The notes under the pieces: model-generated
Databases searched by the model: none
The model's input: the letters and a program-made list of their open reading frames with translations, nothing else
What the model was told of the DNA's origin: nothing
Position numbers and translations under genes: made by a program
Part shown: piece after piece, positions 1 through 6,360 of the stretch
How the letters are laid out: each line of letters opens with the position of its first letter
How positions within the stretch are numbered: position 1 is the first letter of the stretch
From: JALORV01 sp035255845
GTDB taxonomy: Bacteria > Pseudomonadota > Gammaproteobacteria > Burkholderiales > Burkholderiaceae_F
Assembly (NCBI GenBank): GCA_035255845.1
Contig: DATEZE010000184.1
Coordinates: forward strand, 1-6,360
DNA: 6,360 nt
Direction: 5' to 3'

Positions 1-53
1 AAATATAGCGCGCCCCAGCGCCGATACGTCACCCATTTCGTTGCGCTGCACCC

Positions 54-85
54 GCAAAACAACAGGGCCGGCGAAGCCGGCCCTG
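54..85 (-). terminator. Rho-independent terminator of the dpp operon
   Basis: A perfect 10-bp inverted repeat occupies 63-72 and 76-85, with a 3-nt loop (TTC on the minus strand). The stem is almost entirely G and C. Read on the minus strand, it is followed directly by TTGTTTTG (62-55), an interrupted T tract. It begins 23 nt after the dppA stop codon, where an intrinsic terminator for the minus-strand operon is expected. No T tract follows the stem on the plus strand, so it looks one-directional. Nothing else recognisable lies in positions 1-53. Confidence 0.85.
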
Positions 86-108
86 CACGCTTCAGACGGA
101 CGGCGCGC

Positions 109-1725
109 TCATTCCTTGATGTCGACGCCGTAAAACGTGTGACGACCGAACGGCGACAGCTTGAAATCGACCACTTCGGCGCGCACCGGCTTCAGTTGCA
201 CCGCATGGGCAATCGTGAACCAGGGCGCCTGCTCCTTGAAAATGACCTGGGCCTTTTCGTACAGCGGCGTGCGCGCGGCCTGCCCCGACGTCGTCTTGCC
301 TTTCTGGACCAGTTCCTCGAACGGCTGGTAGCAGAACTTCGCAACGTTGCTGCCGTTGCTCTTGGCAGAGTCACAGCCTAAAAGCGTGTTCAGGAAGTTG
401 TCCGGATCGCCGTTGTCGCCGGTCCATCCGAGCATCCCCATCTGGTGCTCACCGTTTTGCATGCGCTTGCGATACTCGCCCCACTCGAAGCTCTTGATCT
501 CCGCTGTCACGCCAATCTTGGCCAGATCGGCCTGCATTAACTCGGCGATGCGCCTCGCATTCGGGTTATATGGGCGCTGGACCGGCATGGCCCATAGGTC
601 GGTTGTAAAGCCGTTCGGATAACCGGCTTCGGCCAGCAGTTTCTTCGCGGCCGCCGGGTCGTACGGATCGTCCTTGATCGAATCGTTGTACGACCACTGC
701 GTCGGCGGGATCGGATTCTTCGCCGCCACGCCGGTGGTCAGGTAGACCGCGTCGATGATGGCCTTCTTGTTGATCGCCATGTTCAGCGCCTTGCGCACCC
801 GCACGTCATCGAACGGCTTCTTGGTCGTGTTGTATGCGAGGAAGCCGATGTTGAGTCCCGGCTGCTCGAGCACCCGGACCTTCGGGTCCTTGCGGATCGC
901 TTCGAGGTCGGCCGGATTCGGATACGGCATCACGTGGCATTCGCCCTTCTGCAGCTTGGCCCAGCGAACCGAGGCATCGGGCGTGATCGAGAATACGAGG
1001 TCGTCGATCTTGGCCTTGCCGCCCCAGAACTGCGGGAATGCCTTGTAGCGAATGATCGCGTCACGCTGGTACTGGACCAGGTAAAACGGCCCGGTTCCAA
1101 TCGGCTCCTGGTCGATCTTCTCCGGCGTTCCGGCCTTCAGCATCGCATCCGCATACTCCTTCGACTGCACGCCGGCGTATTCCATCGCCAGGTTCGACAG
1201 GAACGGCGCTTCGGCCTTTTCGAGCGTGACTCGCACCGTGTAGTCGTCGACTTTTTCCACCGACTTCAGCAGCTTGGGCATGCCCATGTCGTTGAAGTAC
1301 GAGTGGTTCGAGCTCGTCACCTTGAAGTACGGATTCGATTACTTCCACTGCCGTTCGAACATGAAGATGATGTCGTCGGCATTGAAATCGCGCGTCGGCT
1401 TGAAGTTCTTGTTCTCATGCCACTTGACGCCCTTGCGCAGGGTGAAGGTGTAGACCTTGCCGTCGGGCGAGATGTCCCACTTCTCTGCCAGCCCGGGCAC
1501 CACTTTGGTCGTTCCACGCTCGAAGTCGACGATTCGGCTATAGATCTGGCTGTTGGCGTCAAACGACGTGCCGGTCGTATTGATGCCGGGATAGAAGTTC
1601 TCCGGGCTGCCCTCGGAACAAAACACCAATGTCTTGGCCGATGCGCTGCTGATCAGTGCAATTGCCGCGCAGGCCATTGCGGCTCGCGCCTGTTTTCCTG
1701 CGACCCACTTCAGGGCGTGCGTCAT
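109..1725 (-). pseudogene. dppA: Dipeptide-binding protein DppA, interrupted by one in-frame TAA
   Basis: DppA is the periplasmic receptor of the dipeptide importer, of the family-5 extracellular solute-binding proteins. The ATG at 1725 follows an ideal ribosome binding site. Residues 1-30 form a signal peptide (basic N-region, Ala/Ile-rich core, cleavage after Ala-Ser-Ala), and the mature protein starts KTLVFCSEGSPE, nearly as in E. coli. The family signature (GLAEKW...DGK.YTF.LRKGVKWH) is at about 78-103. Codon 129 (1339-1341) is TAA. The same frame then continues without a shift (SNPYFKVTSSNHSYFND) to the TGA at 109. The four cysteines of E. coli DppA are kept (36, 263, 451, 465), as is the GWTGDNGDPDNF loop whose first Asp (437) matches E. 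coli mature Asp408, the ligand of the peptide amino group. The length without the stop matches E. coli DppA (535 aa). As written, translation yields a 128-aa exported fragment. A GTG at 1320 could start the rest, but that product would lack a signal peptide and a good ribosome binding site. It is therefore called a pseudogene; sequencing error or readthrough is not excluded. Confidence 0.85.
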
Positions 1726-1733
1726 GCTTCCAG

Positions 1734-1739
1734 CCTCCT
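1734..1739 (-). promoter_or_regulatory. Strong Shine-Dalgarno site of dppA
   Basis: The minus strand reads AGGAGG here, a full anti-16S match, 8 nt before the dppA ATG. It lies inside the 16-nt gap after the dppF stop codon. It is the strongest ribosome binding site in the window and fixes the dppA start. It fits the need for more binding protein than membrane components from a shared transcript. Confidence 0.85.
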
Positions 1740-1741
1740 GT

Positions 1742-2770
1742 TTACCGCGCGATCGCGCGCGACTGATTGAAACGGGGATCCGGCGACGGGCTCGAACCGG
1801 ATATCAACTCGGCATAGTGGCAGGCGACGAGTCTACCGTCCAGCGGCCGCAGCTCCGGACGCTCGGCGCGGCAGCGGTCGTCCGCGTAGGGGCAGCGGGT
1901 CGAGAACACGCAACCCGGTGGCGGCGCGAGCGGCGACGGCAACTCTCCCTTCAGCACGGCGCGGCTACGGTCCTGACCCATACCCGGGGTCGAGGCCAGC
2001 AAGGCCTGCGTGTAAGGATGCCGCGGCGTGGCAAAGATGCGGGCCTTTGGTCCCTGCTCCATCACGAGGCCGAGGTACATGACGAGCACGTCGTCGGCAA
2101 TATGGCGCACGACCGCGAGATCATGCGAGATGAAGAGGTAGGCAACGTCGAATTCCCGCTGCAGATCGGCCAGCAGATTGAGCACCTGGGCCTGGATCGA
2201 GACGTCCAGCGCTGAGACCGGCTCGTCGGCAACCACGACTGCGGGGCGCAGCATCAGCGCTCGCGCGATCGCGATGCGCTGCCGCTGACCGCCCGAAAAC
2301 ATGTGCGGATAACGGCTCACCTGTTCGGCACGCAGGCCAACTTTGCGCATCATTTCGTCGACACGGGTGCGGCGCTCATCGGCATTGAGGTTCGTATTGA
2401 TCGCCAGCGGCTCCGCCAAAATCGAACCCACCGTCTTGCGCGGGTTGAGCGAACCGTACGGATTCTGGAAGACGAGCTGCACCGTCTGTCGCAGCCGCGC
2501 GCGGGCGACGGCATCGGCGCCGACCGCATCGATGCCGCCGAGGCGCAAGGTGCCAGCGGTCGGCTTCTCGATCAGTGCGACCATCCGCGCCAACGTGGAC
2601 TTGCCGCAGCCCGATTCACCGACGACGGCGAGTGTGCGGCGTGCCTCGAGCGTGAATGAGATGTTGCCGACTGCCTGCAAATGGGCGGCCTCGCGCAGCA
2701 TGCCGCGGCGGACGGTGTAGACCTGCCGCAGGCCACTGGCCTCAACAACAGGGGCGCTCTTGCCACTCAT
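1742..2770 (-). CDS. dppF: Dipeptide ABC transporter ATP-binding protein DppF
   Basis: This is one of the two cytoplasmic ATPases that power dipeptide import, 342 aa against 334 in E. coli. Visible motifs are: Walker A GESGCGKST at 51-59, Q-loop Gln102 (FQNPYGSLNPRK), ABC signature FSGGQRQR at 158-165, Walker B VVVADEP at 178-184 with catalytic Glu183, and switch His216 (ISHDL). All catalytic residues are intact. The C-terminal oligopeptide/dipeptide-transporter domain has four cysteines (287, 293, 300, 317) spaced CX5CX6CX16C, a candidate iron-sulfur site. The QNPYGSLNPRK and GELPSPLNPPPGC-like segments favour DppF over DppD. The ATG overlaps the dppD stop (ATGA, 2767-2770), implying translational coupling. 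A GGAGG at 2781-2785 lies 10 nt before the start, inside dppD. About 22 residues after the last Cys are low-complexity and poorly conserved. Confidence 0.95.
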   Translation of the reverse strand: MSGKSAPVVEASGLRQVYTVRRGMLREAAHLQAVGNISFTLEARRTLAVVGESGCGKSTLARMVALIEKPTAGTLRLGGIDAVGADAVARARLRQTVQLVFQNPYGSLNPRKTVGSILAEPLAINTNLNADERRTRVDEMMRKVGLRAEQVSRYPHMFSGGQRQRIAIARALMLRPAVVVADEPVSALDVSIQAQVLNLLADLQREFDVAYLFISHDLAVVRHIADDVLVMYLGLVMEQGPKARIFATPRHPYTQALLASTPGMGQDRSRAVLKGELPSPLAPPPGCVFSTRCPYADDRCRAERPELRPLDGRLVACHYAELISGSSPSPDPRFNQSRAIAR

Positions 2771-3813
2771 TCGCCGACTGCCTCCGCCTCGTCGCGTGCC
2801 GCGAGTGCACCGACATGACGGTCGCGCGTGATTGCGGCCTCGCGGCCGACCATCGTGATCGGGTAGTGGCAGCGCGCTCGGCCCTGATCGACCGCGACGA
2901 GCGCCGGCTGTTCGCGGTGGCAGCGCAGCGTCGCATCCGGACAGCGCGGGCTGAACAGGCAGCCGCGCGGCCGGTCGTACAGGCCCGGGACCATGCCCGG
3001 GATCGTCGCCAAGCGCGCACCGTCATCGCCGTGGCGCTCCGGCAGCGCGGCGAGAAGCGCCGCGGTGTACGGGTGCTCCGGCGCGGCGAAGAGTGCCTGC
3101 GCGGGGCGGTCCTCGACCACCTGGCCCGCATACATCACGGCGACGCGTTGCGCCATTTCCGCGACGACGCCCATGTTGTGCGCGATCAGTACCAGCGCCA
3201 TGCCGCGCTCTCGCTGCAGCTGGCGCAACAGGTCGAGGATCTGCGCCTGTATCGTCACGTCGAGCGCAGTCGTTGGCTCGTCGGCGATCAGTAGACGCGG
3301 ATTACAGGCGATCGCCATCGCGATCATTACGCGCTGGTTCATGCCGCCGGAGAGCAGGTGCGGATAGTCCTGCAACCGGCGTGCGGGATCGGGCATGCCC
3401 ACCTGGCCGAGCAGCTCCACAGCACGCTCCGTAGCCGCCTTGTGCGACAACCGCGTGTGCTGCCGCAACGTCTCGGTGAGCTGGAACCCGACCGAAAAGC
3501 ACGGGTTCAGGCTGGTCGCCGGCTCCTGGAAAATCATCGCCATGTCGCGCCCGGTCATCTGCCGCCGCTCGCGATCGCTTAGCGTCAGCAGATCGCGCCT
3601 GTCAAAGCTCACGCGGCGGGCCTTGACCCGGCCCGGATAGCCGACGAGGCCCATAAGCGCGAGCATCGTGACGCTCTTGCCCGATCCCGATTCGCCGACG
3701 ATGCCGAGGACCTCGCCTTGGTCGACCGACAGACTGACGTCGTCGACGGCGCGCAGTACGCGGCCGCCAACCGGGAATTCGACTTCCAGCGATTCGATCT
3801 CGAGCAGCGGCAT
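2767..3813 (-). CDS. dppD: Dipeptide ABC transporter ATP-binding protein DppD
   Basis: This is the partner ATPase of DppF, 348 aa against 327 in E. coli; the excess is a C-terminal tail after the last cysteine. Motifs seen are: Walker A GESGSGKS at 40-47, Q-loop Gln96 (IFQEPATSLNPC), ABC signature LSGGMNQR at 154-161, Walker B LLIADEP at 174-180 with Glu179, D-loop ALD at 183-185, and switch His212. The residue after that His is Asn rather than the usual Asp (AHNMG). The SGGM signature, the PGRV segment near 60 and the PGMVPGLYDRPRGC segment match E. coli DppD closely. Cysteines 285, 291, 298 and 315 have exactly the same CX5CX6CX16C spacing as in DppF. The ATG at 3813 lies 4 nt after the dppC stop, with only a weak GAAG ribosome binding site, so translation probably depends on ribosomes finishing dppC. 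Confidence 0.95.
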   Translation of the reverse strand: MPLLEIESLEVEFPVGGRVLRAVDDVSLSVDQGEVLGIVGESGSGKSVTMLALMGLVGYPGRVKARRVSFDRRDLLTLSDRERRQMTGRDMAMIFQEPATSLNPCFSVGFQLTETLRQHTRLSHKAATERAVELLGQVGMPDPARRLQDYPHLLSGGMNQRVMIAMAIACNPRLLIADEPTTALDVTIQAQILDLLRQLQRERGMALVLIAHNMGVVAEMAQRVAVMYAGQVVEDRPAQALFAAPEHPYTAALLAALPERHGDDGARLATIPGMVPGLYDRPRGCLFSPRCPDATLRCHREQPALVAVDQGRARCHYPITMVGREAAITRDRHVGALAARDEAEAVGE

Positions 3814-3817
3814 CTGT

Positions 3818-4756
3818 CTATCGCTTCAGTTTCGGATCGAGGGCATCACGCAGCCCGTCGCCCAGCAGGTTGAACGCGAGCACGGTGATCAAGATCACGA
3901 GCCCGGGAAAGGTCACGACCCACCAGGCCCGCAACACGAATTCGCGCGCGTCGGCCAGCATCGTGCCCCACTCGGGCGAGGGCGGCTGCGCACCGAGTCC
4001 CAGGAAGCCGAGCGCGGCCGCATCGAGGATCGCCGTCGATACGCCGAGGGAAGCCTGGACGATCAGCGGAGCGAGACAGTTCGGCAGCACTTCACGGAAC
4101 ATCAGGCGGAAATTGCTGGCACCGACCATTCGCGCCGCGGTCACGTAGTCGCGCGAAAGTTCGGTCAGCGCGGCGGCGCGTGCGGTCCGCACGTAGTGTG
4201 GCAAGACCACGACGGCGACCGCCAGCATCGCGTTCATCAATCCCGGGCCGAGGATCGCGACGATCACGATCGCCAGCAACAGGCTCGGCAGACTGAGCAG
4301 CACGTCCATAAACCGCATGATCGCGATCTCGGTCACGCCGCGAAAGAACGCGGCGGCCATGCCGAGGAAGGTGCCAACGATCACCGAGAGTGCCACCACT
4401 GCGACGCCGATCGACAGCGACAGCCGCGCGCCATACATCAGCCGCGAGAGGATGTCGCGGCCGATCGCGTCGGTCCCGAGTGGATACGTCCACGAACCGC
4501 CCGCCACCCAGGCCGGCGGCTTCAGGTACGCGGCGTTGTCGATCGCGGTTGGCGAATGCGGTGCGAGTACGCCCGCGAAGACCGCGATCAGCAGCACCGT
4601 CACGACAATTGCGAGGCCCGCCACTGCGCCGGCATTCGCGGAAAAATGCCGCCAGAATTCGGCGAGCGGCGCCGGTTGCTCCGCCGGTGTGGCGATCTGC
4701 GCCAACGACGTCAGCTCGGCGTCGGTCAGTGTTGCCGTAACGATCGGATCGCTCAT
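3818..4756 (-). CDS. dppC: Dipeptide ABC transporter permease DppC
   Basis: This is an inner-membrane permease that forms the translocation channel with DppB, 312 aa against 300 in E. coli. The first ~35 residues are a variable cytoplasmic segment, followed by PLAEFWRHFSANAGAVAGL, the N-terminal domain typical of OppC/DppC proteins. The first membrane segment is about 46-65. A periplasmic stretch with the conserved PLGTDAIGRDILSRLMYGAR follows, and further hydrophobic segments lie near 112-136, 153-188, 226-256 and 278-300. The cytoplasmic EAA-type loop that contacts the ATPases is at about 203-225 (DYVTAARMVGAS...EVLPN). The C-terminus NLLGDGLRDALDPKL is almost the same as in E. coli. A GGTGA sits 7 nt before the ATG in the 18-nt gap after dppB. 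The stop is TAG at 3818-3820. No sign of damage. Confidence 0.95.
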   Translation of the reverse strand: MSDPIVTATLTDAELTSLAQIATPAEQPAPLAEFWRHFSANAGAVAGLAIVVTVLLIAVFAGVLAPHSPTAIDNAAYLKPPAWVAGGSWTYPLGTDAIGRDILSRLMYGARLSLSIGVAVVALSVIVGTFLGMAAAFFRGVTEIAIMRFMDVLLSLPSLLLAIVIVAILGPGLMNAMLAVAVVVLPHYVRTARAAALTELSRDYVTAARMVGASNFRLMFREVLPNCLAPLIVQASLGVSTAILDAAALGFLGLGAQPPSPEWGTMLADAREFVLRAWWVVTFPGLVILITVLAFNLLGDGLRDALDPKLKR

Positions 4757-4774
4757 CGTGCGGTCACCGCCGGT

Positions 4775-5785
4775 TCAGTGCGAATGCCGAATGCGCGGGT
4801 TAATGAAGCCATAGGCGATGTCAACGAACAGGTTGACCACCATCACGATCAATCCCAGCATCAACAGCCCCCCTTGCAGGACCGGATAGTCGCGGCGGTT
4901 GATCGCCTCGATCAGCCATTTGCCCACGCCGGGCCAGGAGAAGATCGTCTCGGTCAGGATCGCGCCGGTGAACAGCACACCCACCTGCAGGCCGATCACC
5001 GTCACCACCGGGATCAGCGCGTTGCGGAACGCATGCAGCGCGATGACGCGCAGCGGCGCCAGCCCTTTGGCGCGTGCGGTGCGGATGTAGTCCTCGCCCA
5101 GGACTTCCAGCATCGACGAGCGCGTCATCCGTGCAATGACAGCCAGCGGCACGGTGCCGAGGACGATCATCGGCAGCACGAGATGCAACGCCGCGGAACG
5201 GAACGCGCCGAAATCCTTGGCGAGCAGCGTATCGATCAGCAGGAAACCGGTGGCCGGCTCGACGAAGTATTTGACGTCGATCCGGCCGGACACGGGTGTC
5301 AGTCCCAGTTGCACCGAAAACAGCAGGATCAGCAGCAGTCCCCACCAGAAGATCGGCATCGAGTAGCCGGTCAGGGAGACGCCCATCACGCCGTGGTCGA
5401 AGATCGAATTGCGCCGAACCGCGGCGACCATGCCGGCCGGAATGCCGATCAGCAGCGCAAATGCGATTGCGAAACCGGCAAGTTCCACCGTGGCCGGGAA
5501 CAGCGTCAGAAATTCGCTCAGCACCGACTCGTGGGTAATCATCGACTTGCCCAGGTTGCCCTGCAGGACACGCCCGATGTAGATGCCGTACTGCACGATG
5601 ACCGGGCGATCAAGGCCGTACTCCTTGAGCAGCATCTCGTGCCGTGCCTGGTCGATACCGCGCTCGCCCGCCATCGTTTCGATCGGGTCACCCGGCACCA
5701 ACCGGATCAGCATGAACGCCAGCAGCGTCATGCCGAAGAACGTCGGCACGAGCAGCGAAACCCGGGTCAGAAGAAACCGGAACAT
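4775..5785 (-). CDS. dppB: Dipeptide ABC transporter permease DppB
   Basis: This is an inner-membrane permease that pairs with DppC. The frame is open back to a TTG at 5827, but I chose the ATG at 5785: it gives MFRFLLTRVSLLVPTFFG, matching the start of E. coli DppB (MLQFILRRLGLVIPTFIG), and 336 aa against 339. Membrane segments are near residues 9-27, 98-123, 133-161, 201-219, 256-278 and 303-324. The family PGDP motif follows the first segment, with AGERGI just after it. LTGYSMPIFWWG and LTPVSGR are conserved. The EAA-type loop is at about 232-254 (YIRTARAKGL...HAFRN). The protein ends NPRIRHSH, as in E. coli (NPRIRHKK). The ribosome binding site is weak (AGG 13 nt before the ATG). It is the first dpp gene of the unit, so the operon promoter should lie upstream, in the 112-bp gap or beyond; I could not identify a convincing sigma-70 promoter. 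Confidence 0.95.
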   Translation of the reverse strand: MFRFLLTRVSLLVPTFFGMTLLAFMLIRLVPGDPIETMAGERGIDQARHEMLLKEYGLDRPVIVQYGIYIGRVLQGNLGKSMITHESVLSEFLTLFPATVELAGFAIAFALLIGIPAGMVAAVRRNSIFDHGVMGVSLTGYSMPIFWWGLLLILLFSVQLGLTPVSGRIDVKYFVEPATGFLLIDTLLAKDFGAFRSAALHLVLPMIVLGTVPLAVIARMTRSSMLEVLGEDYIRTARAKGLAPLRVIALHAFRNALIPVVTVIGLQVGVLFTGAILTETIFSWPGVGKWLIEAINRRDYPVLQGGLLMLGLIVMVVNLFVDIAYGFINPRIRHSH

Positions 5786-5837
5786 GATGGGGAGCGGACC
5801 TGTGGCGACGCGCGGCCTGCAGGACAAACGGCCCCGA

Positions 5838-5892
5838 CGCAGCCACGCGCGGCAATTGTGCCCTCATTGGCTGCGGCGCGTGGACGCCAATG
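5838..5892. repeat. Nested inverted repeats in the gap upstream of dppB
   Basis: Three dyads share this 55-bp stretch of the DUF3047-dppB gap. CATTGGC at 5865-5871 is inverted as GCCAATG at 5886-5892 (14-nt spacer). CGCAGCCA at 5838-5845 is inverted as TGGCTGCG at 5868-5875 (22-nt spacer). Inside the latter, GGCA/TGCC (5851-5854, 5859-5862) flank a 4-nt centre. The arms at 5865-5871 and 5868-5875 overlap, so the first two folds exclude each other. No T tract follows on the minus strand, so this is not a typical intrinsic terminator. A regulator site or a leader-RNA structure is possible, but GC-rich DNA often gives such short dyads by chance. Confidence 0.4.
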
Positions 5893-5897
5893 GCGCG

Positions 5898-6360
5898 TCA
5901 CGGCCGGCGTGCCAGTTCTATATCGCCGTAGTAGGCCTCGATCCTTTCTCCGGTGTTGTCGGTGTCCGTCATGATGCCCACGCCGATCAGCTGTCCCGGC
6001 GCAGCTCCGAATGCGCGCCGATAGTCGTCGACATAATTGCGTTCGAAGCTCTTCCAGTGACCGAGACTGGCATCCGGCCCGCTGCCGGCGACGACTAGCT
6101 TGATCTGGCCGCTGAAACTGTTGCTCAGCACGGTATCCACCGGAAAGCGGTTCTCCCAGATGTACATCAGCGTCGCGTAGGGCGGCACCTGGCCGCTCAG
6201 CATCTGGACGGTTTCCATCAGCAGTTGTTCCCTCAGCGACAGCGACCGCTTGTCGCCGTCGAAGAACAGCAGCAGCCGGACCGGCGAATCCTCCGCATAG
6301 CGGTCCTGATTGTCGGCACTGATGATCAGTTCCACGACCCTCCAGCGCCAGCGGACGATC
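5898..6360 (-). CDS. DUF3047 family protein, 3' part only
   Basis: The frame is open to the right edge of the window, giving 153 visible residues and a TGA at 5898-5900. An internal GTG at 6335 could be taken as a start, but eight residues before it (IVRWRWRV) fit the family's WxW-V strand, so the real start lies beyond 6360. Family-like features in order are: RWRWRV at the visible N-end, AD....EDSPVRLLLFFDGD, PPYATLMYIWENR, a KLVVAGSG segment followed by HWKSFERNYVDDYRRAFG, and a C-terminal MTDTDNTGE...AYYGDIEL. These match DUF3047 as I recall it. The molecular function of the family is not known to me, and no catalytic site is evident. Members are often exported, but the N-terminus that would show a signal peptide is outside the window. 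It is codirectional with dppB but 112 bp upstream, so co-transcription is uncertain. Confidence 0.8.
   Translation of the reverse strand, partial: IVRWRWRVVELIISADNQDRYAEDSPVRLLLFFDGDKRSLSLREQLLMETVQMLSGQVPPYATLMYIWENRFPVDTVLSNSFSGQIKLVVAGSGPDASLGHWKSFERNYVDDYRRAFGAAPGQLIGVGIMTDTDNTGERIEAYYGDIELARRP

Noticed and set aside
1..32. A promoter-like pair on the minus strand, TATATT at 2-7 with GTGACG about 19 bp upstream
   Set aside because: The spacing is long, the -35 match is only 4 of 6, and the downstream gene is outside the window, so it cannot be supported.
1321..1345. A frameshift as the cause of the dppA break
   Set aside because: The frames before and after the TAA are the same and the alignment to E. 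coli DppA has no gap, so the lesion is a substitution-type nonsense codon.
934..1770. A 278-codon open frame on the plus strand opposite dppA
   Set aside because: It is antisense to clearly homologous dppA sequence and Arg/Leu-rich, with no family signature. It is a shadow of codon bias.
5786..5827. A longer DppB start at the TTG at 5827
   Set aside because: The extra 14 residues (MSCRPRVATGPLPI) do not match the family, and the ATG at 5785 lines up with the E. coli N-terminus.
3668..5974. A 768-codon open frame on the plus strand opposite dppC and dppB
   Set aside because: Its product is rich in His, Gln, Arg and Asp with no recognisable domain, the usual mirror of GC-rich genes read antisense. 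dppB, dppC and dppD on the other strand are clearly real.
1..6360. Mobile elements, CRISPR repeats, tRNA or rRNA genes
   Set aside because: I saw no transposase-like frame, regularly spaced repeats or recognisable RNA gene. Coding sequence fills nearly all of the window.

Overview
The window is one strand-coherent block of dipeptide (Dpp) ABC-importer genes from a GC-rich proteobacterium. All supported genes lie on the minus strand. The proteins align closely, from memory, with the E. coli Dpp proteins. The GC-rich codon use and overall protein character suggest a betaproteobacterium, probably Burkholderiales; this placement is an inference, since there is no rRNA or other phylogenetic marker here.

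Layout in the direction of transcription (high to low coordinates): the 3' part of a DUF3047-family gene enters from the right edge and stops at 5898. A 112-bp gap with nested inverted repeats follows. Then come dppB (inner-membrane permease), dppC (second permease), dppD (ATPase), dppF (second ATPase) and finally dppA (periplasmic dipeptide-binding protein). The spacings are 18 bp (B-C), 4 bp (C-D), a 4-bp ATGA stop/start overlap (D-F) and 16 bp (F-A), so the five genes almost certainly form one transcript. A strong GC hairpin with a T-rich tail lies 23 nt past the dppA stop and closes the unit.

How the parts would work together: DppA captures a dipeptide in the periplasm and docks on the DppB-DppC channel, and ATP hydrolysis by the DppD-DppF pair drives uptake. 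Both ATPases carry the same C-terminal four-cysteine pattern (CX5CX6CX16C), which in this subfamily can hold an iron-sulfur cluster.

The most notable feature is a single in-frame TAA at codon 129 of dppA (1339-1341). The reading frame is otherwise full length (538 sense codons plus this stop, against 535 residues in E. coli) and well conserved on both sides of the stop. Either this importer has very recently lost its binding protein, or the base is a sequencing error, or the stop is read through. The gene order, with dppA last rather than first, also differs from E. coli dppABCDF. I found no mobile element, CRISPR array, RNA gene or clearly new system in this window.
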